Numbered from the stretch's first letter, positions 1 through 8,658 are shown. The stretch: 64,000 nucleotides of DNA from an uncultured Sterolibacterium sp. (GCA_903930535.1 CAIYYX010000087.1:1-64000), one strand, 5' to 3'. Numbers and translations are program-made. The notes: generated by a model from the sequence alone, not told the origin.

Positions 1-134
1 AGCGCAGCGGTAGTTGTCCGCAGGACAACCCAGGGCACTTACCCCTGAAAGGGGTTAGTGCCAGCGCAGCGGTAGTTGTCCGCAGGACAACCCAGGGCAC
101 TTACCCCTGAAAGGGGTTAGTGCCAGCGCAGCGG
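1..134. repeat. 62-bp tandem repeat, two full copies plus a 10-bp start of a third
   Basis: Positions 1-62 and 63-124 are identical and a third copy starts at 125. Each unit holds two short hairpins: GTTGTCC/GGACAAC around GCA, and a CCCCT-GAAA-GGGGT stem inside a longer ACT...AGT pairing. Read on the minus strand the unit resembles the hairpin elements near 488-600, 28590-28708 and 30107-30204. The array probably continues beyond the left edge. There are no spacers between units, so it is not a CRISPR. Confidence 0.85.
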
Positions 135-175
135 GACTGCCCGCTATAATGGTTGCCCAAACGAGCGGCCAGATC

Positions 176-484
176 ATGAGCTTTTATCAATATCACGTCT
201 TCTTCTGCTGCAACCAGCGCGAGCCCGGTGCGCAATGCTGCAATACCAGCGGCGCGACGGCGTTGCGCGCTCATGCCAAGTCCCGCATCAAGTCGCTGGG
301 TCTCGCAGGTAAAGGAAAAGTGCGCATCAATACCTCAGGCTGCCTCGACCGTTGCCAGGAAGGTCCGGTCATCGTCGTCTATCCGGAAGAGGTCTGGTAC
401 ACCTATATCGACCGCGAAGACATCGACGAGATCATCGACCAGCATCTGCTCAAAGGAAAGATCGTCGAGCGCCTCAAGATATGA
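176..484 (+). CDS. (2Fe-2S) ferredoxin, thioredoxin-like fold
   Basis: A 102-residue protein of the thioredoxin-like 2Fe-2S ferredoxin family, related to the NuoE/HoxE small-subunit fold. Four cluster ligands can be placed: a Cys at 11 or 12, one at 21 or 22, and Cys56 and Cys60 in GCLDRC, followed by the family-typical GPVIVVYPEEVWY. I start at ATG 176 because the upstream in-frame ATG (149) lies in a TATAAT-like -10 box at 145-150. It is probably a soluble electron carrier; the partner is unknown. The next gene, a hydrolase, is 112 bp downstream across a repeat element. Confidence 0.85.
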   Translation: MSFYQYHVFFCCNQREPGAQCCNTSGATALRAHAKSRIKSLGLAGKGKVRINTSGCLDRCQEGPVIVVYPEEVWYTYIDREDIDEIIDQHLLKGKIVERLKI

Positions 485-487
485 GGA

Positions 488-600
488 CCTTCCCCCCTGC
501 CCCCTGTCCAAAGAATGGGGTGACTGCCGTTCAACCGCTGGCGCGGCTTCCTTGTGATTGCTCGCTGTCTCCTCGGGGCGGCCCTTCGGAGGCAGCATGA
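488..600 (+). repeat. Dispersed three-hairpin element, copy in the hydrolase leader
   Basis: The gap between the ferredoxin and hydrolase genes is filled by C-rich/G-rich hairpins ending in GGGGCGGCCCTTCGGAGGC directly before the hydrolase ATG. The same ending precedes ptsI (28590-28708, minus strand), and a close relative lies in apbE (30107-30204). GGAGG in the last hairpin is the obvious ribosome-binding site of the hydrolase, so folding could mask it. The relationship was judged by eye. Confidence 0.65.
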
Positions 601-1256
601 GCAAGCATGAGCGCATATTGCTGGACGGGGCAGCCGGTGCCATAGAGGTCTTCGTCGATCTCGTCCCGTCCGCGGCGGAATCGGTGCGCGGCATCGCACT
701 GATCGCCCACCCGCATCCCCTGTTCGGCGGCACGGCCGACAACAAGGTGGTGACCACCATCGCCCGCGCTTTCCGCGAACTCGGCTACCTGACGCTGCGA
801 CCAAATTTCCGCGGCGTCGGTGCCAGCGCCGGCCTTCACGACCACGGCATCGCCGAGACCGAGGACCTGCTGCTGGTGCATGCCTTTGCCCGCAACCGCT
901 TCGCGAGTTTGACTCAGCCTCTGCCTGTCGCCCTGGCGGGCTTCTCCTTCGGCGCCTATGTCATCACCCGTGTGGCCAAGGCCCTGGCCGAGGCAGGGGA
1001 TCCGGCTGAGCGCCTGGTCCTTGTCGGCACCGCCGCCGGCTTCATCGAGGGAACGCGCAGCTACGTCACCGAGGCGGTCGCCCCGGACACCCTCGTGATT
1101 CACGGTTCCGCCGACGAAACCGTGCCGCTCGCCAATGTCGTCGCCTGGGCCGCTCCTCTGGAACTGCCCGTCGTCCTCGTAGGCGGAGCCGACCACTTCT
1201 TCCACCGCAAGCTGCACATCATCCGCAACATCATTCATTCGGGATGGAAAAAGTAG
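597..1256 (+). CDS. Alpha/beta hydrolase (COG2945 type)
   Basis: A 219-residue predicted serine hydrolase of the compact family related to dienelactone hydrolase. [13 protein letters not shown] near residue 40 is the family signature. The nucleophile is Ser117 in GFSFGA, the acid is in HGSADETVP, and the catalytic His is in GADHFFH. The start at ATG 597 follows GGAGG with good spacing, and an earlier in-frame start at 558 has no comparable site. The end overlaps the start of the ABC ATPase gene by 13 bp, so the two are probably cotranscribed. The substrate is unknown. Confidence 0.85.
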   Translation: MSKHERILLDGAAGAIEVFVDLVPSAAESVRGIALIAHPHPLFGGTADNKVVTTIARAFRELGYLTLRPNFRGVGASAGLHDHGIAETEDLLLVHAFARNRFASLTQPLPVALAGFSFGAYVITRVAKALAEAGDPAERLVLVGTAAGFIEGTRSYVTEAVAPDTLVIHGSADETVPLANVVAWAAPLELPVVLVGGADHFFHRKLHIIRNIIHSGWKK

Positions 1257-2173
1257 AACCCGTTCTAACGGTCTCGGGTCTGCGCAAATCCTACGGCAGC
1301 CGCGAGGTCATAGCGGGCCTGGACTTTGCGCTGGCCCGCGGCGAATGTTTCGGCCTGTTGGGTCCCAATGGCGCAGGCAAGACCACGACGCTGCGCTGCT
1401 GCCTGGGACTTGCCAGGGCCGATGCCGGGGACATCACTCTGGTGGGCGAAGAAGTACCGCATCGCGCCCGGCAGGCGAGGATGAAGGTCGGCGTGGTGCC
1501 GCAGTTCGACAATCTCGACCCGGATTTCTCCGTCGCCGAAAACCTGTTGGTGTTCGGCCGCTATTTCGGCATCAGTGACGCCCTGACGCGCTCCCGCATC
1601 CCCGCCCTGCTCGAATTCGCAGGGCTCTCGGGAAAGGAAAATGCGCGCCTGCCCACCCTCTCCGGAGGCATGAAGCGGCGCCTGACCCTGGCCCGCGCCC
1701 TGGTCAATGACCCGGAACTGCTGCTGCTCGACGAGCCGACCACAGGCCTCGATCCTCAGGCCAGACACATGGTCTGGGAGCGCCTGAAGCGGCTGCTCTC
1801 TGAAGGCAAGACGATACTGCTCACTACCCATTCCATGGACGAGGCCGAGCGCCTCTGCCACCGCCTGATGATTCTCGACATGGGTCGCATCATCGCCCAG
1901 GGTCCCCCGCGCGAACTGATCGCAGCCCACATCGAACCGCAGGTGATCGAGGTCTATGGTGAGGACGCTCCCGCTTGGGCCAGTGCCAGGGCCGGCGACT
2001 TCGCCCGCCGCGTCGAGGTCAGCGGCGAGACGGCGTTCTGCTATGTAGCCAATGATGAAGCGCCGCCCCTGCTCGCCCATCTCGCACAACGGCGCGAACT
2101 GCGGACATTGCAGCGGCCGGCAAATCTCGAAGATGTTTTTCTCAAGCTCACCGGCAGGGAGTTGCGCGACTGA
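1244..2173 (+). CDS. ABC transporter ATP-binding protein, NodI/DrrA type
   Basis: A 309-residue ATPase of an ABC-2 exporter. Walker A is GPNGAGKTT (about residues 40-48), the signature LSGGMKRR is near 139-146, Walker B LLLLDEP is near 160-165, and an H-loop lies in [11 protein letters not shown]. The Q-loop [16 protein letters not shown] is very close to NodI, the ATPase exporting lipo-chitooligosaccharides in rhizobia. Many betaproteobacteria carry this pair without nodulation genes, so the substrate is probably another lipid or glycan. It overlaps both neighbours and forms a pair with the permease. Confidence 0.9.
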   Translation: MEKVEPVLTVSGLRKSYGSREVIAGLDFALARGECFGLLGPNGAGKTTTLRCCLGLARADAGDITLVGEEVPHRARQARMKVGVVPQFDNLDPDFSVAENLLVFGRYFGISDALTRSRIPALLEFAGLSGKENARLPTLSGGMKRRLTLARALVNDPELLLLDEPTTGLDPQARHMVWERLKRLLSEGKTILLTTHSMDEAERLCHRLMILDMGRIIAQGPPRELIAAHIEPQVIEVYGEDAPAWASARAGDFARRVEVSGETAFCYVANDEAPPLLAHLAQRRELRTLQRPANLEDVFLKLTGRELRD

Positions 2174-2961
2174 TGGATTATTCCTTTCCGCGTTTGAGCC
2201 TCTCCGCCATCGCCGTCTGGCGGCGCAATTTTCTGGTATGGCGCAAACTGGCCATACCCTCGGTGCTGGGCAACCTGGCCGACCCGATGATTTATCTCTT
2301 CGGCCTGGGTTATGGCCTGGGCAGTCTGCTGCCCGAGCATCTGGATCAATTCGGCGGCGTCCCCTACATCGTCTTCCTGGCCGCAGGCACGGTGTGCGCC
2401 AGCACCATGAATGCCGCCTCCTTCGAGGCGCTCTACTCGGCCTTCTCGCGTATGCACGTGCAGAAGACCTGGGACGCCATCCTCAACACGCCTGTTGCGC
2501 TAGACGACGTGATCCTGGGCGAACTGCTTTGGGCGGCGTCGAAAGCGACCCTGTCGGGGCTGGCCATCCTGATAGTCATCGCCGCGCTCGGCTTCATTTC
2601 CTCGCCTCTGGCTCTTCTGGCAATTCCTGTCATCTTCCTCATCGGCATGGCCTTTGCCGGGCTCGGACTCATCGTCACCGCGCTGGCGCCATCCTATGAT
2701 TTCTTCATGTACTACTTCACGCTGTTCGTGACACCCATGGTGCTCGCCTGCGGCGTTTTCTTCCCGGTCGAGCAGTTGCCGGCTGCGATGCAGGGCGTCG
2801 CCGGCGCATTGCCCCTGTCCCATGCCGTGCGTCTGGTGCGGCCGCTGTTGCTGGGCGAGATGCCTGCCGACCCCCTGCCGCATCTGGCGGCCCTCCTCCT
2901 GACCACCATCGCGTCCTTCTGGCTGGCCCTCATGCTGACCCGCAAGCGCCTGCTGATGTAG
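2173..2961 (+). CDS. ABC-2 type permease, NodJ family
   Basis: A 262-residue inner-membrane permease with about six hydrophobic segments and an ABC-2 layout. Typical NodJ stretches include AAGTVCASTMNAASFEAL and a late GVFFPVEQLP loop. Its ATG shares one base with the stop codon of the ATPase gene, the classic arrangement for an exporter pair. It should form the channel through which the ATPase drives export. The substrate cannot be read from the sequence. The following gene is convergent and abuts its stop. Confidence 0.9.
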   Translation: MDYSFPRLSLSAIAVWRRNFLVWRKLAIPSVLGNLADPMIYLFGLGYGLGSLLPEHLDQFGGVPYIVFLAAGTVCASTMNAASFEALYSAFSRMHVQKTWDAILNTPVALDDVILGELLWAASKATLSGLAILIVIAALGFISSPLALLAIPVIFLIGMAFAGLGLIVTALAPSYDFFMYYFTLFVTPMVLACGVFFPVEQLPAAMQGVAGALPLSHAVRLVRPLLLGEMPADPLPHLAALLLTTIASFWLALMLTRKRLLM

Positions 2962-3849
2962 CTACCGCCCCGCAACCTTTCGCGAAAAGGCTTCCAGATC
3001 CGCGTCTGGCTGCAGCCGCAGAGCAGGCAGTCGGTCGGGGAATATCAACTCCTTTATGTCCTCCTTGATATCTATTACCAGCCGGGCCGGGGCGGCGAGA
3101 GTGGCAGCACCGGTGGCTGCGCCGCGTCCGCCCTGCCCCAGGCCGAGGCCTAGTAGCACGCCCAGGAAAAGAACCACGGCCATAGGCTTGAAGCGCAGGG
3201 AAAGACGCAGGACATCCCACTCCGCCTTCCAACGTGCGAGCGTGGCATCCCGCTCCGCCCTGTAGGCCTTCTGCCTGGCTTCGACTTCCTGCCGCAACGC
3301 CACCGCCGCCGCCTGCCGCTCCCTTGCGGCAAGCTCGGCGTTGCGCTGGGTCCGGGTCTGCGCCTCGGCCAGCAATCGTTCCTCGGCCGCGGCGGCGGCG
3401 CGCCGCTTGTCCTCGCGGATGGCGTCATTTTCCGCCGACACTCGCGCCGCGGCAGCTGCTTCCGCCTGGCGCGCGGCCTCGACTCTTGCTTCGGTGCGCG
3501 TTGCCAGGGTCTGGTCGGCACGGGCACGAATATCCGCCAGGGCCTTCGCCTCGGTCTCGCTCTGGATGCGGTTGCGGTGCAGGGCCAGGGCCTGACTTTC
3601 CGCCTCGATGCGTTCCCTGATCTGGCGTTCAGCCGCGGCATCCGCCTCGGCCCGCTCGCTGGCGTGCTGGCGCATCTTGGCATCCGCCTCGGCGCGCCGC
3701 CTTATCGCGGCGGCGGCTTCGATATTCGCCTGCGAGCGCAGCCTCGCCCCGGCAAGCGCTTCGGCCTCAGCCAGCGCGCGCGTCTCGGCAGCGTCTGCGG
3801 CCAGGCTTTCGGCTTCCCGCCGCGCTTCCGGTGTCTGTTCCTGCGTCAA
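2962..3849 (-). CDS. Ala/Arg/Glu-rich coiled-coil protein with one membrane segment
   Basis: I do not recognise a named family. The 295-residue product starts with about 200 residues of highly charged Ala/Arg/Glu sequence typical of one long coiled coil. A single hydrophobic segment (VVLFLGVLLGLGLG, about 227-240) and a short C-terminal tail (about 50 residues, with VIDIKEDIKELIFPD) follow. The long N-terminal rod would lie on one side of the inner membrane. The composition resembles TolA-like or IncA-like tethers, but no such domain is visible. It is convergent with the exporter permease gene, the stop codons being adjacent. Confidence 0.65.
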   Translation of the reverse strand: MTQEQTPEARREAESLAADAAETRALAEAEALAGARLRSQANIEAAAAIRRRAEADAKMRQHASERAEADAAAERQIRERIEAESQALALHRNRIQSETEAKALADIRARADQTLATRTEARVEAARQAEAAAAARVSAENDAIREDKRRAAAAAEERLLAEAQTRTQRNAELAARERQAAAVALRQEVEARQKAYRAERDATLARWKAEWDVLRLSLRFKPMAVVLFLGVLLGLGLGQGGRGAATGAATLAAPARLVIDIKEDIKELIFPDRLPALRLQPDADLEAFSRKVAGR

Positions 3850-3973
3850 CGGTTAACCCCTACTAACAATCACTCCTTCACTATAAGACCGGTAGCGGAA
3901 AAGTCCGGGCGGAATATCCGCGGAAAAACCGCTCATACTCGAAGACCGGGTCAGGAGGGGTAAAATCCCCCCC

Positions 3974-4306
3974 ATGTCCAGCCTGCTCGTCCTCACCAAC
4001 CTGCCAGACGCCGAAGCCGCGCAGACGCTCGCCACGCTGCTGGTGGAAGAACGCCTGGCCGCCTGCGTGAACATCCTGGCCCCGGCCCGCTCCGTATATC
4101 GCTGGGAGGGCAGGATTGAGAGCGCGGAAGAAGTTCCCCTGCTCATCAAGACCACGGACGCGCGCTATGCGGCGCTGGAAGCCGCGATAAGAAGCCATCA
4201 CCCCTACGAACTTCCAGAAATCATCGCCATCCCGATAGCGCTTGGCCTGCCCGACTACCTCGCTTGGGTAGAAGCCGAAACTACCGTATCTTCCCTCTCA
4301 TGCTGA
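3974..4306 (+). CDS. cutA: Divalent-cation tolerance protein CutA
   Basis: A 110-residue CutA1 protein, a small trimeric ferredoxin-fold protein linked to copper tolerance and, in some bacteria, to delivery of DsbD function. Family landmarks are LVEERLAACVNI, the SVYRWEG strand and the C-terminal HPYELPEIIAIPI motif. Length is normal. Its last bases overlap the start of dsbD, a conserved gene pair in proteobacteria, so the two should be translated from one message. Confidence 0.93.
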   Translation: MSSLLVLTNLPDAEAAQTLATLLVEERLAACVNILAPARSVYRWEGRIESAEEVPLLIKTTDARYAALEAAIRSHHPYELPEIIAIPIALGLPDYLAWVEAETTVSSLSC

Positions 4307-6093
4307 AAAGACTCCTGTTTCTGCTCCTCTTCGCTGCGGCTGTCGCCAGCGCCGCCAATGTGCCACTGCAGCCCGAGCAGGCTTTCAAACTTTCTGTCCG
4401 CGCCATCGATGCGAAGACACTGGAAGCGCGCTGGCAGATCTCTGACGGTTACTACCTTTACCGGGAGAAATTCAAGTTCGCGCTCGAGCCCGAGCCAGGC
4501 TTGGCCAAACTCGGACCGCCGCAGTTTCCACCGGGCAAGGTCAAGGACGACGAATTCTTCGGCAAGGTCGAGACCTACCGCAAGGATGTGCGCGTGCTTC
4601 TGCCACTCGAGGTCCCTGCCGGAACGACCGCGGTCACCCTCAAGGCCACATCCCAGGGTTGCGCCGATCTTGGCGTCTGCTATCCGCCGATGACTCAGCA
4701 GGCGGTGGTGCAACTGGTCTCGATGCCAGGCGCGGGCGCACCGCAAATGTCGCTGCCAACACCCTCCGCGGCCATAGCCGATGAGCCGACAGGCGATGAA
4801 AGTTCCCGCATCACCCGGCTGCTCACGAACGCCAGCCTGTGGACCGTCCTGCTGTTTTTCCTGGGCTCCGGCGTCGCATTGGCCTTCACGCCCTGCATGT
4901 TCCCGATGATCCCCATCATCTCCAGCATCATCGTCGGTCACGGCCATGGCATCAGCAAGACGAGAGCCTTCGCGCTGTCGGCCGGCTACGTTCTCGGCAT
5001 GGCCGTCACCTATGCCGCGTTCGGCGTCGCGGCCGGGCTGTCTGGCACTTTGCTGTCCTCGGCGCTGCAAAATGCCTGGGTGCTCTCGGGCTTCGCAGCC
5101 GTCTTCGTTGCCCTTTCCCTGTCCATGTTCGGCTTCTATGAGTTGCAACTGCCGAGCTTTCTGCAAAGCAGGCTGTCCGACGAGGCCAACCGCCAGCAAG
5201 GCGGCAGCCTCCATGGCGTGCTGCTGATGGGAGCGCTATCTGCCGTCATCGTCGGCCCCTGCGTCGCCGCACCTCTGGCCGGCGCCCTGCTCTATATCGC
5301 CAGGACCGGCGATGCGACACTCGGCGGATCGGCGCTGTTCGTCATGGCGCTGGGCATGGGCCTGCCCCTGGTCATAGTCGGCACTTCGGCGCGCCATCTT
5401 CTGCCCAAGCCCGGGCCATGGATGGTGGCGGTCAATCGGATCTTCGGCGTCCTGCTTCTGGGACTGGCGATCTGGCTGGTATCGCCGGTAATCCCGGCAC
5501 TCGCGCAAATGTCCGCCTGGGCCGTGCTGCTCATATTCTCCGCGATCTACCTGCACGCACTCGATCCGCTGCCGCCCCATGCACACGGCTGGCAGAAGTT
5601 CGGCAAGGGCATGGGCGTCGTGGCGCTGCTTCTGGGCGCATCCCTCCTGGCAGGCGCCTTGGCCGGCGGCCGCGACCCCTTGCAGCCCCTGTCCTTCCTG
5701 CGCGTCTCAAACGCGGCGGTTGAGGCGCAGGGACCCAAATTCGAGAAACTTAAGTCATCGGCCGAACTGGATCGGCGCCTGGCGACTGCAAACCGCCCGG
5801 TGCTGCTCGACTTCTACGCCGACTGGTGTGTTTCCTGCAAGGAGATGGAACGCTACACCTTCACCGATGCCGCAGTCGCCGCGCGCATGAACAAGATGCT
5901 GCTGCTGCGGGCGGACGTCACCGCCAACGACGACGAGGACCAGGCGCTCCTGAAACGCTTCAGCCTCTTCGGACCGCCTGGCATCATTTTCTTCGACGGC
6001 CACGGGCGGGAAGTTCAGGGACAACGCGTGATCGGCTTCCAGGAGGCACAAGCATTCGGCGCCAGTCTCGACCGCGCCCTCGCCGCCCGCTGA
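4300..6093 (+). CDS. dsbD: Thiol:disulfide interchange protein DsbD
   Basis: A 597-residue inner-membrane reductant transporter. It has a signal peptide (about 1-20), then a periplasmic alpha domain with the cysteine pair in GCADLGVCYPP. Eight-helix membrane core cysteines are in TPCMFP and GPCVAAP. The C-terminal thioredoxin-like gamma domain has WCVSCKEME. It moves electrons from cytoplasmic thioredoxin to periplasmic DsbC/DsbE-type partners. I use ATG 4300, which overlaps the cutA stop; a TTG at 4264 would put charged residues before the signal peptide. All key cysteines are present. Confidence 0.95.
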   Translation: MLKRLLFLLLFAAAVASAANVPLQPEQAFKLSVRAIDAKTLEARWQISDGYYLYREKFKFALEPEPGLAKLGPPQFPPGKVKDDEFFGKVETYRKDVRVLLPLEVPAGTTAVTLKATSQGCADLGVCYPPMTQQAVVQLVSMPGAGAPQMSLPTPSAAIADEPTGDESSRITRLLTNASLWTVLLFFLGSGVALAFTPCMFPMIPIISSIIVGHGHGISKTRAFALSAGYVLGMAVTYAAFGVAAGLSGTLLSSALQNAWVLSGFAAVFVALSLSMFGFYELQLPSFLQSRLSDEANRQQGGSLHGVLLMGALSAVIVGPCVAAPLAGALLYIARTGDATLGGSALFVMALGMGLPLVIVGTSARHLLPKPGPWMVAVNRIFGVLLLGLAIWLVSPVIPALAQMSAWAVLLIFSAIYLHALDPLPPHAHGWQKFGKGMGVVALLLGASLLAGALAGGRDPLQPLSFLRVSNAAVEAQGPKFEKLKSSAELDRRLATANRPVLLDFYADWCVSCKEMERYTFTDAAVAARMNKMLLLRADVTANDDEDQALLKRFSLFGPPGIIFFDGHGREVQGQRVIGFQEAQAFGASLDRALAAR

Positions 6094-6134
6094 TCCTCTA
6101 CAATCACGGATTCCCTAACGCCAACTTACCGACC

Positions 6135-6737
6135 ATGTTCTCAGGCATCATCGCCGCCACCGGCAGGATTTCCCGTATCCAGCCACTCGCTCAGTTGCCA
6201 GCAGGGGGCTTGTCCCTGGTCGTCGATGCCGGCCGGCTCGATCTTTCCGACGTCGCCCTGGGCGACTCCATCGCCTGCAACGGCGTCTGTCTCACCGTCG
6301 TCGCCCTAGACGGCAACAACTTCACAGTCGATGTCTCGCGAGAAACCCTGGAATGCACCGTGGGTCTTGACGGCAAGAATGAAGTGAACCTGGAGAAGGC
6401 GCTGCGCCTCTCGGACCGGCTGGGCGGCCACATGGTCAGCGGCCATGTGGATGGCGTCGGCGAAGTGCTGAAATTCGCCCCGGTGGGCGAATCCTTCGAA
6501 CTGGTGATACGCGCGCCGCAGGCATTGGCGAAGTACATCGCGAAGAAGGGTTCGATTACCGTCAATGGCGTCAGCCTGACCACTAACAGCGTCGAAGGCG
6601 CCGATTTCTCCATCAACCTGATTCCGCACACCGTGGAAATGACCACGCTTAAAGCGCTCACGGCGGGCAGCCGCGTCAATCTGGAAATCGATCTGATCGC
6701 CCGCTATGTGGAGCGCATGCTCACTGCGTCCGTATAA
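6135..6737 (+). CDS. ribE: Riboflavin synthase alpha subunit
   Basis: A 200-residue riboflavin synthase that dismutates two 6,7-dimethyl-8-ribityllumazine molecules to riboflavin. It has the two tandem lumazine-binding barrels: MFSGII and NGVCLTV in the first, GGHMVSGHVDGVG at the join, NGVSLT in the second. The start at ATG 6135 matches the conserved MFSGI N-terminus. It is separated from ribBA-ribH by an inserted toxin-antitoxin pair; ribD is not in the window. Confidence 0.95.
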   Translation: MFSGIIAATGRISRIQPLAQLPAGGLSLVVDAGRLDLSDVALGDSIACNGVCLTVVALDGNNFTVDVSRETLECTVGLDGKNEVNLEKALRLSDRLGGHMVSGHVDGVGEVLKFAPVGESFELVIRAPQALAKYIAKKGSITVNGVSLTTNSVEGADFSINLIPHTVEMTTLKALTAGSRVNLEIDLIARYVERMLTASV

Positions 6738-6777
6738 ATCAAGGTCAACTCAAAGACATCCGACTGTTTGACGATAT

Positions 6778-6829
6778 TGCATTCTGTAAAATTTTTACGT
6801 AGTATTCCCAAGTATTACTTTGGGTTACT
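6778..6829 (+). promoter_or_regulatory. Putative promoter and operator of the toxin-antitoxin pair
   Basis: An imperfect inverted repeat, AGTATTCCCAA...TTTGGGTTACT, spans 6801-6829 just before the antitoxin start. It overlaps a possible -10 (TAGTAT 6800-6805) with TTGCAT 16 bp upstream. A ribbon-helix-helix antitoxin binding such a palindrome would give autorepression. This is a visual prediction only. Confidence 0.4.
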
Positions 6830-6832
6830 ATT

Positions 6833-7123
6833 ATGGAATCACGGGCGACAAGGCCAGTTTCTCTCAAGTTGGAGCAAACCGAGCATGAGCGGCTGAAGAC
6901 GCTTGCAGAAGCAAAGCATCGCAAGCCTCATTTCCTGATGAAGGAGGCCATTCGCCAATACCTGGATCGGGAGGAGGCGCGTGAATCATTCAAGCATGAG
7001 GCGTTAGCATCCTGGCAGGAATACAAGGAAACTGGTCAGCACTTAACAGGGGACCAGGTCTCAACATGGCTTGACAGTTGGGGAACAGAAGAAGAAAAGG
7101 CGATTCCTTCTTGTCACGAGTAG
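6833..7123 (+). CDS. Ribbon-helix-helix antitoxin (CopG/RelB-like)
   Basis: A 96-residue protein with a short beta strand (RPVSLKLEQ) and two helices typical of ribbon-helix-helix DNA-binding domains in the first 50 residues. An acidic C-terminal tail (from about residue 70) would wrap the toxin. It precedes and overlaps the toxin gene by 13 bp, the usual order for type II modules. The module sits between ribE and ribBA with its own AT-rich leader, which suggests insertion into an older riboflavin operon. Confidence 0.8.
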   Translation: MESRATRPVSLKLEQTEHERLKTLAEAKHRKPHFLMKEAIRQYLDREEARESFKHEALASWQEYKETGQHLTGDQVSTWLDSWGTEEEKAIPSCHE

Positions 7124-7404
7124 TCGTCACCGCAGGGGCCGCTCGCGGATTGGAACGTTGCCGCCAGTTTCTTGCGGAAAAGAATCCGGCGGCCAGCAAG
7201 CGCGCGGGGCAGGCGATTCATAAGCAATTCGACTTGCTTGGAGTGCAACCGGGCGTTGGCCGCCCACTGGAAGACGAACCCGATCTGCGCGAATTGATCA
7301 TCTCTTTCGGCGATTCCGGATTCGTCGCCTTGTACCATTACGAGCGCAAGACCGACACGGTTCTGGTCTTGGCGTTTCGGCATCAGAAAGAGGCCGGCTA
7401 TTAG
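7111..7404 (+). CDS. ParE/RelE-family toxin
   Basis: A toxin of about 97 residues with the ParE/RelE fold. Landmarks are an N-terminal helix pair (AARGLERCRQFLAEKN), the conserved RELIISFGDSGFVALYHY strands and the final VLVLAFRHQKEAGY. The start codon is uncertain: TTG 7111 overlaps the antitoxin gene by 13 bp and follows AAGG, whereas TTG 7078 would add 11 residues. ParE types poison gyrase and RelE types cut mRNA; the sequence alone does not settle which, although the C-terminus looks more ParE-like. Confidence 0.8.
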   Translation: MSRVVVTAGAARGLERCRQFLAEKNPAASKRAGQAIHKQFDLLGVQPGVGRPLEDEPDLRELIISFGDSGFVALYHYERKTDTVLVLAFRHQKEAGY

Positions 7405-7542
7405 CGACCGGATGAATCCAGTCCGGTGAGGTCCAAGAAAATACAACCGTTGCGGCGCAATCGCTGACTGAGCAGCCGCGATTAGCTCCAACGGCCCGCT
7501 CGGATTACAATAGCGGCCTTCCCATCAAGACACGCGACATCC

Positions 7543-8649
7543 ATGAGCGTCAGCCCCATACAGGACATCATCAGCGACATCCGCGCCGGCCGCATGGTCA
7601 TTCTCGTCGACGAGGAAGACCGCGAGAACGAGGGCGACCTGGTCATCGCTGCAGCACACATCACCCCCGAGGCCGTAAACTTCATGGCCAAGCACGGCCG
7701 CGGCCTGATCTGCCTGACCCTGACCGAGGCGCGCTGCCGCCGCCTCAATCTGCCGCTGATGGTGCGCGACAACAACAGCCCCTACGGCACTGCTTTCACG
7801 CTCTCGATAGAGGCCGCAGAGGGTGTCACCACAGGCATCTCGGCGCATGACCGTTCCCGCACCGTGCAGGCGGCGGTTGCGAAAAACGCCAAGGCTTCCG
7901 ACATCATCCAGCCCGGCCATATCTTCCCGCTGATGGCCCAGAATGGCGGCGTGCTGGTCCGCGCCGGCCACACCGAGGCTGGCTGCGACCTGGCCCAGTT
8001 GGCCGGCCTCGAGCCCGCCTCGGTGATCTGCGAGATCCTCAAGGACGACGGCAGCATGGCGCGCCTGCCTGATCTGCTCGAGTTCGCGCGCGAGCACGAC
8101 ATCAAGATAGGCACCATCGCCGACCTGATCCACTACCGCAGCGAAAACGAAACCCTGATCGATCGCATCGCCGAGAAGCTGATCGAATGCCGTCACGGCA
8201 GCTTCCGCCTCTCCGCCTTCGAGGACAAGACCTCGGGCGAAGTGCACCTGGCGCTCGCCGTCGGTGAAATTCATCCGGGACAGGAAACCCTGGTGCGCGT
8301 TCATGAGCCGATCTCTGTCCTCGATTTCCTCGATTGCAAGAGTTCGCGCCACAGCTTCAGCGTCGACCAGGCGATGCAGACCATCGCCGCTGCAGGCTGC
8401 GGCGTCATCGTCCTGCTGCGCCGCGCCGAATCCTCTCAAGACCTGCTCTCAACCTTCCAGGATCAGCCCGCCACGGCGAGGCCCAGCGCCAAGTGGGACC
8501 CCCGCCTCTATGGCATCGGCGCGCAGATCTTGCGCAGCCTGGGTGTGGGCAAGATGCGACTTTTGGCCAGTCCGCGCAAGATGCCCAGCATGACCGGCTT
8601 CGGTCTGGAAGTGTGCGGCTACCTGGCACCCGACGGCAGCAAGATTTGA
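7543..8649 (+). CDS. ribBA: 3,4-dihydroxy-2-butanone-4-phosphate synthase with degenerate GTP cyclohydrolase II domain
   Basis: A 368-residue fusion. The N-terminal half is an intact DHBP synthase with [11 protein letters not shown] (about residues 24-34) and HGRGLICL, converting ribulose-5-phosphate to the four-carbon riboflavin precursor. The C-terminal half has the GTP cyclohydrolase II outline, but where the family has the GSxRCDCG zinc-binding cysteines it reads [15 protein letters not shown]. The zinc site is therefore missing and this half is probably inactive. A separate RibA would be needed elsewhere in the genome. It is followed by ribH 9 bp later. Confidence 0.93.
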   Translation: MSVSPIQDIISDIRAGRMVILVDEEDRENEGDLVIAAAHITPEAVNFMAKHGRGLICLTLTEARCRRLNLPLMVRDNNSPYGTAFTLSIEAAEGVTTGISAHDRSRTVQAAVAKNAKASDIIQPGHIFPLMAQNGGVLVRAGHTEAGCDLAQLAGLEPASVICEILKDDGSMARLPDLLEFAREHDIKIGTIADLIHYRSENETLIDRIAEKLIECRHGSFRLSAFEDKTSGEVHLALAVGEIHPGQETLVRVHEPISVLDFLDCKSSRHSFSVDQAMQTIAAAGCGVIVLLRRAESSQDLLSTFQDQPATARPSAKWDPRLYGIGAQILRSLGVGKMRLLASPRKMPSMTGFGLEVCGYLAPDGSKI

Positions 8650-8658
8650 GGAAAAACC

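Noticed and set aside
1..134. Possible CRISPR array
   Set aside because: The repeats are directly adjacent with no spacers, and each unit is internally palindromic in two places.
1244..2961. Nodulation (Nod-factor export) system
   Set aside because: NodI/NodJ-type similarity only. No nodABC or other symbiosis genes are present, and this exporter pair is common in non-symbiotic betaproteobacteria.
7405..7542. FMN riboswitch before ribBA
   Set aside because: The 138-bp gap lacks the conserved FMN (RFN) element blocks such as the AGGGTGAAATTCCC-like core.
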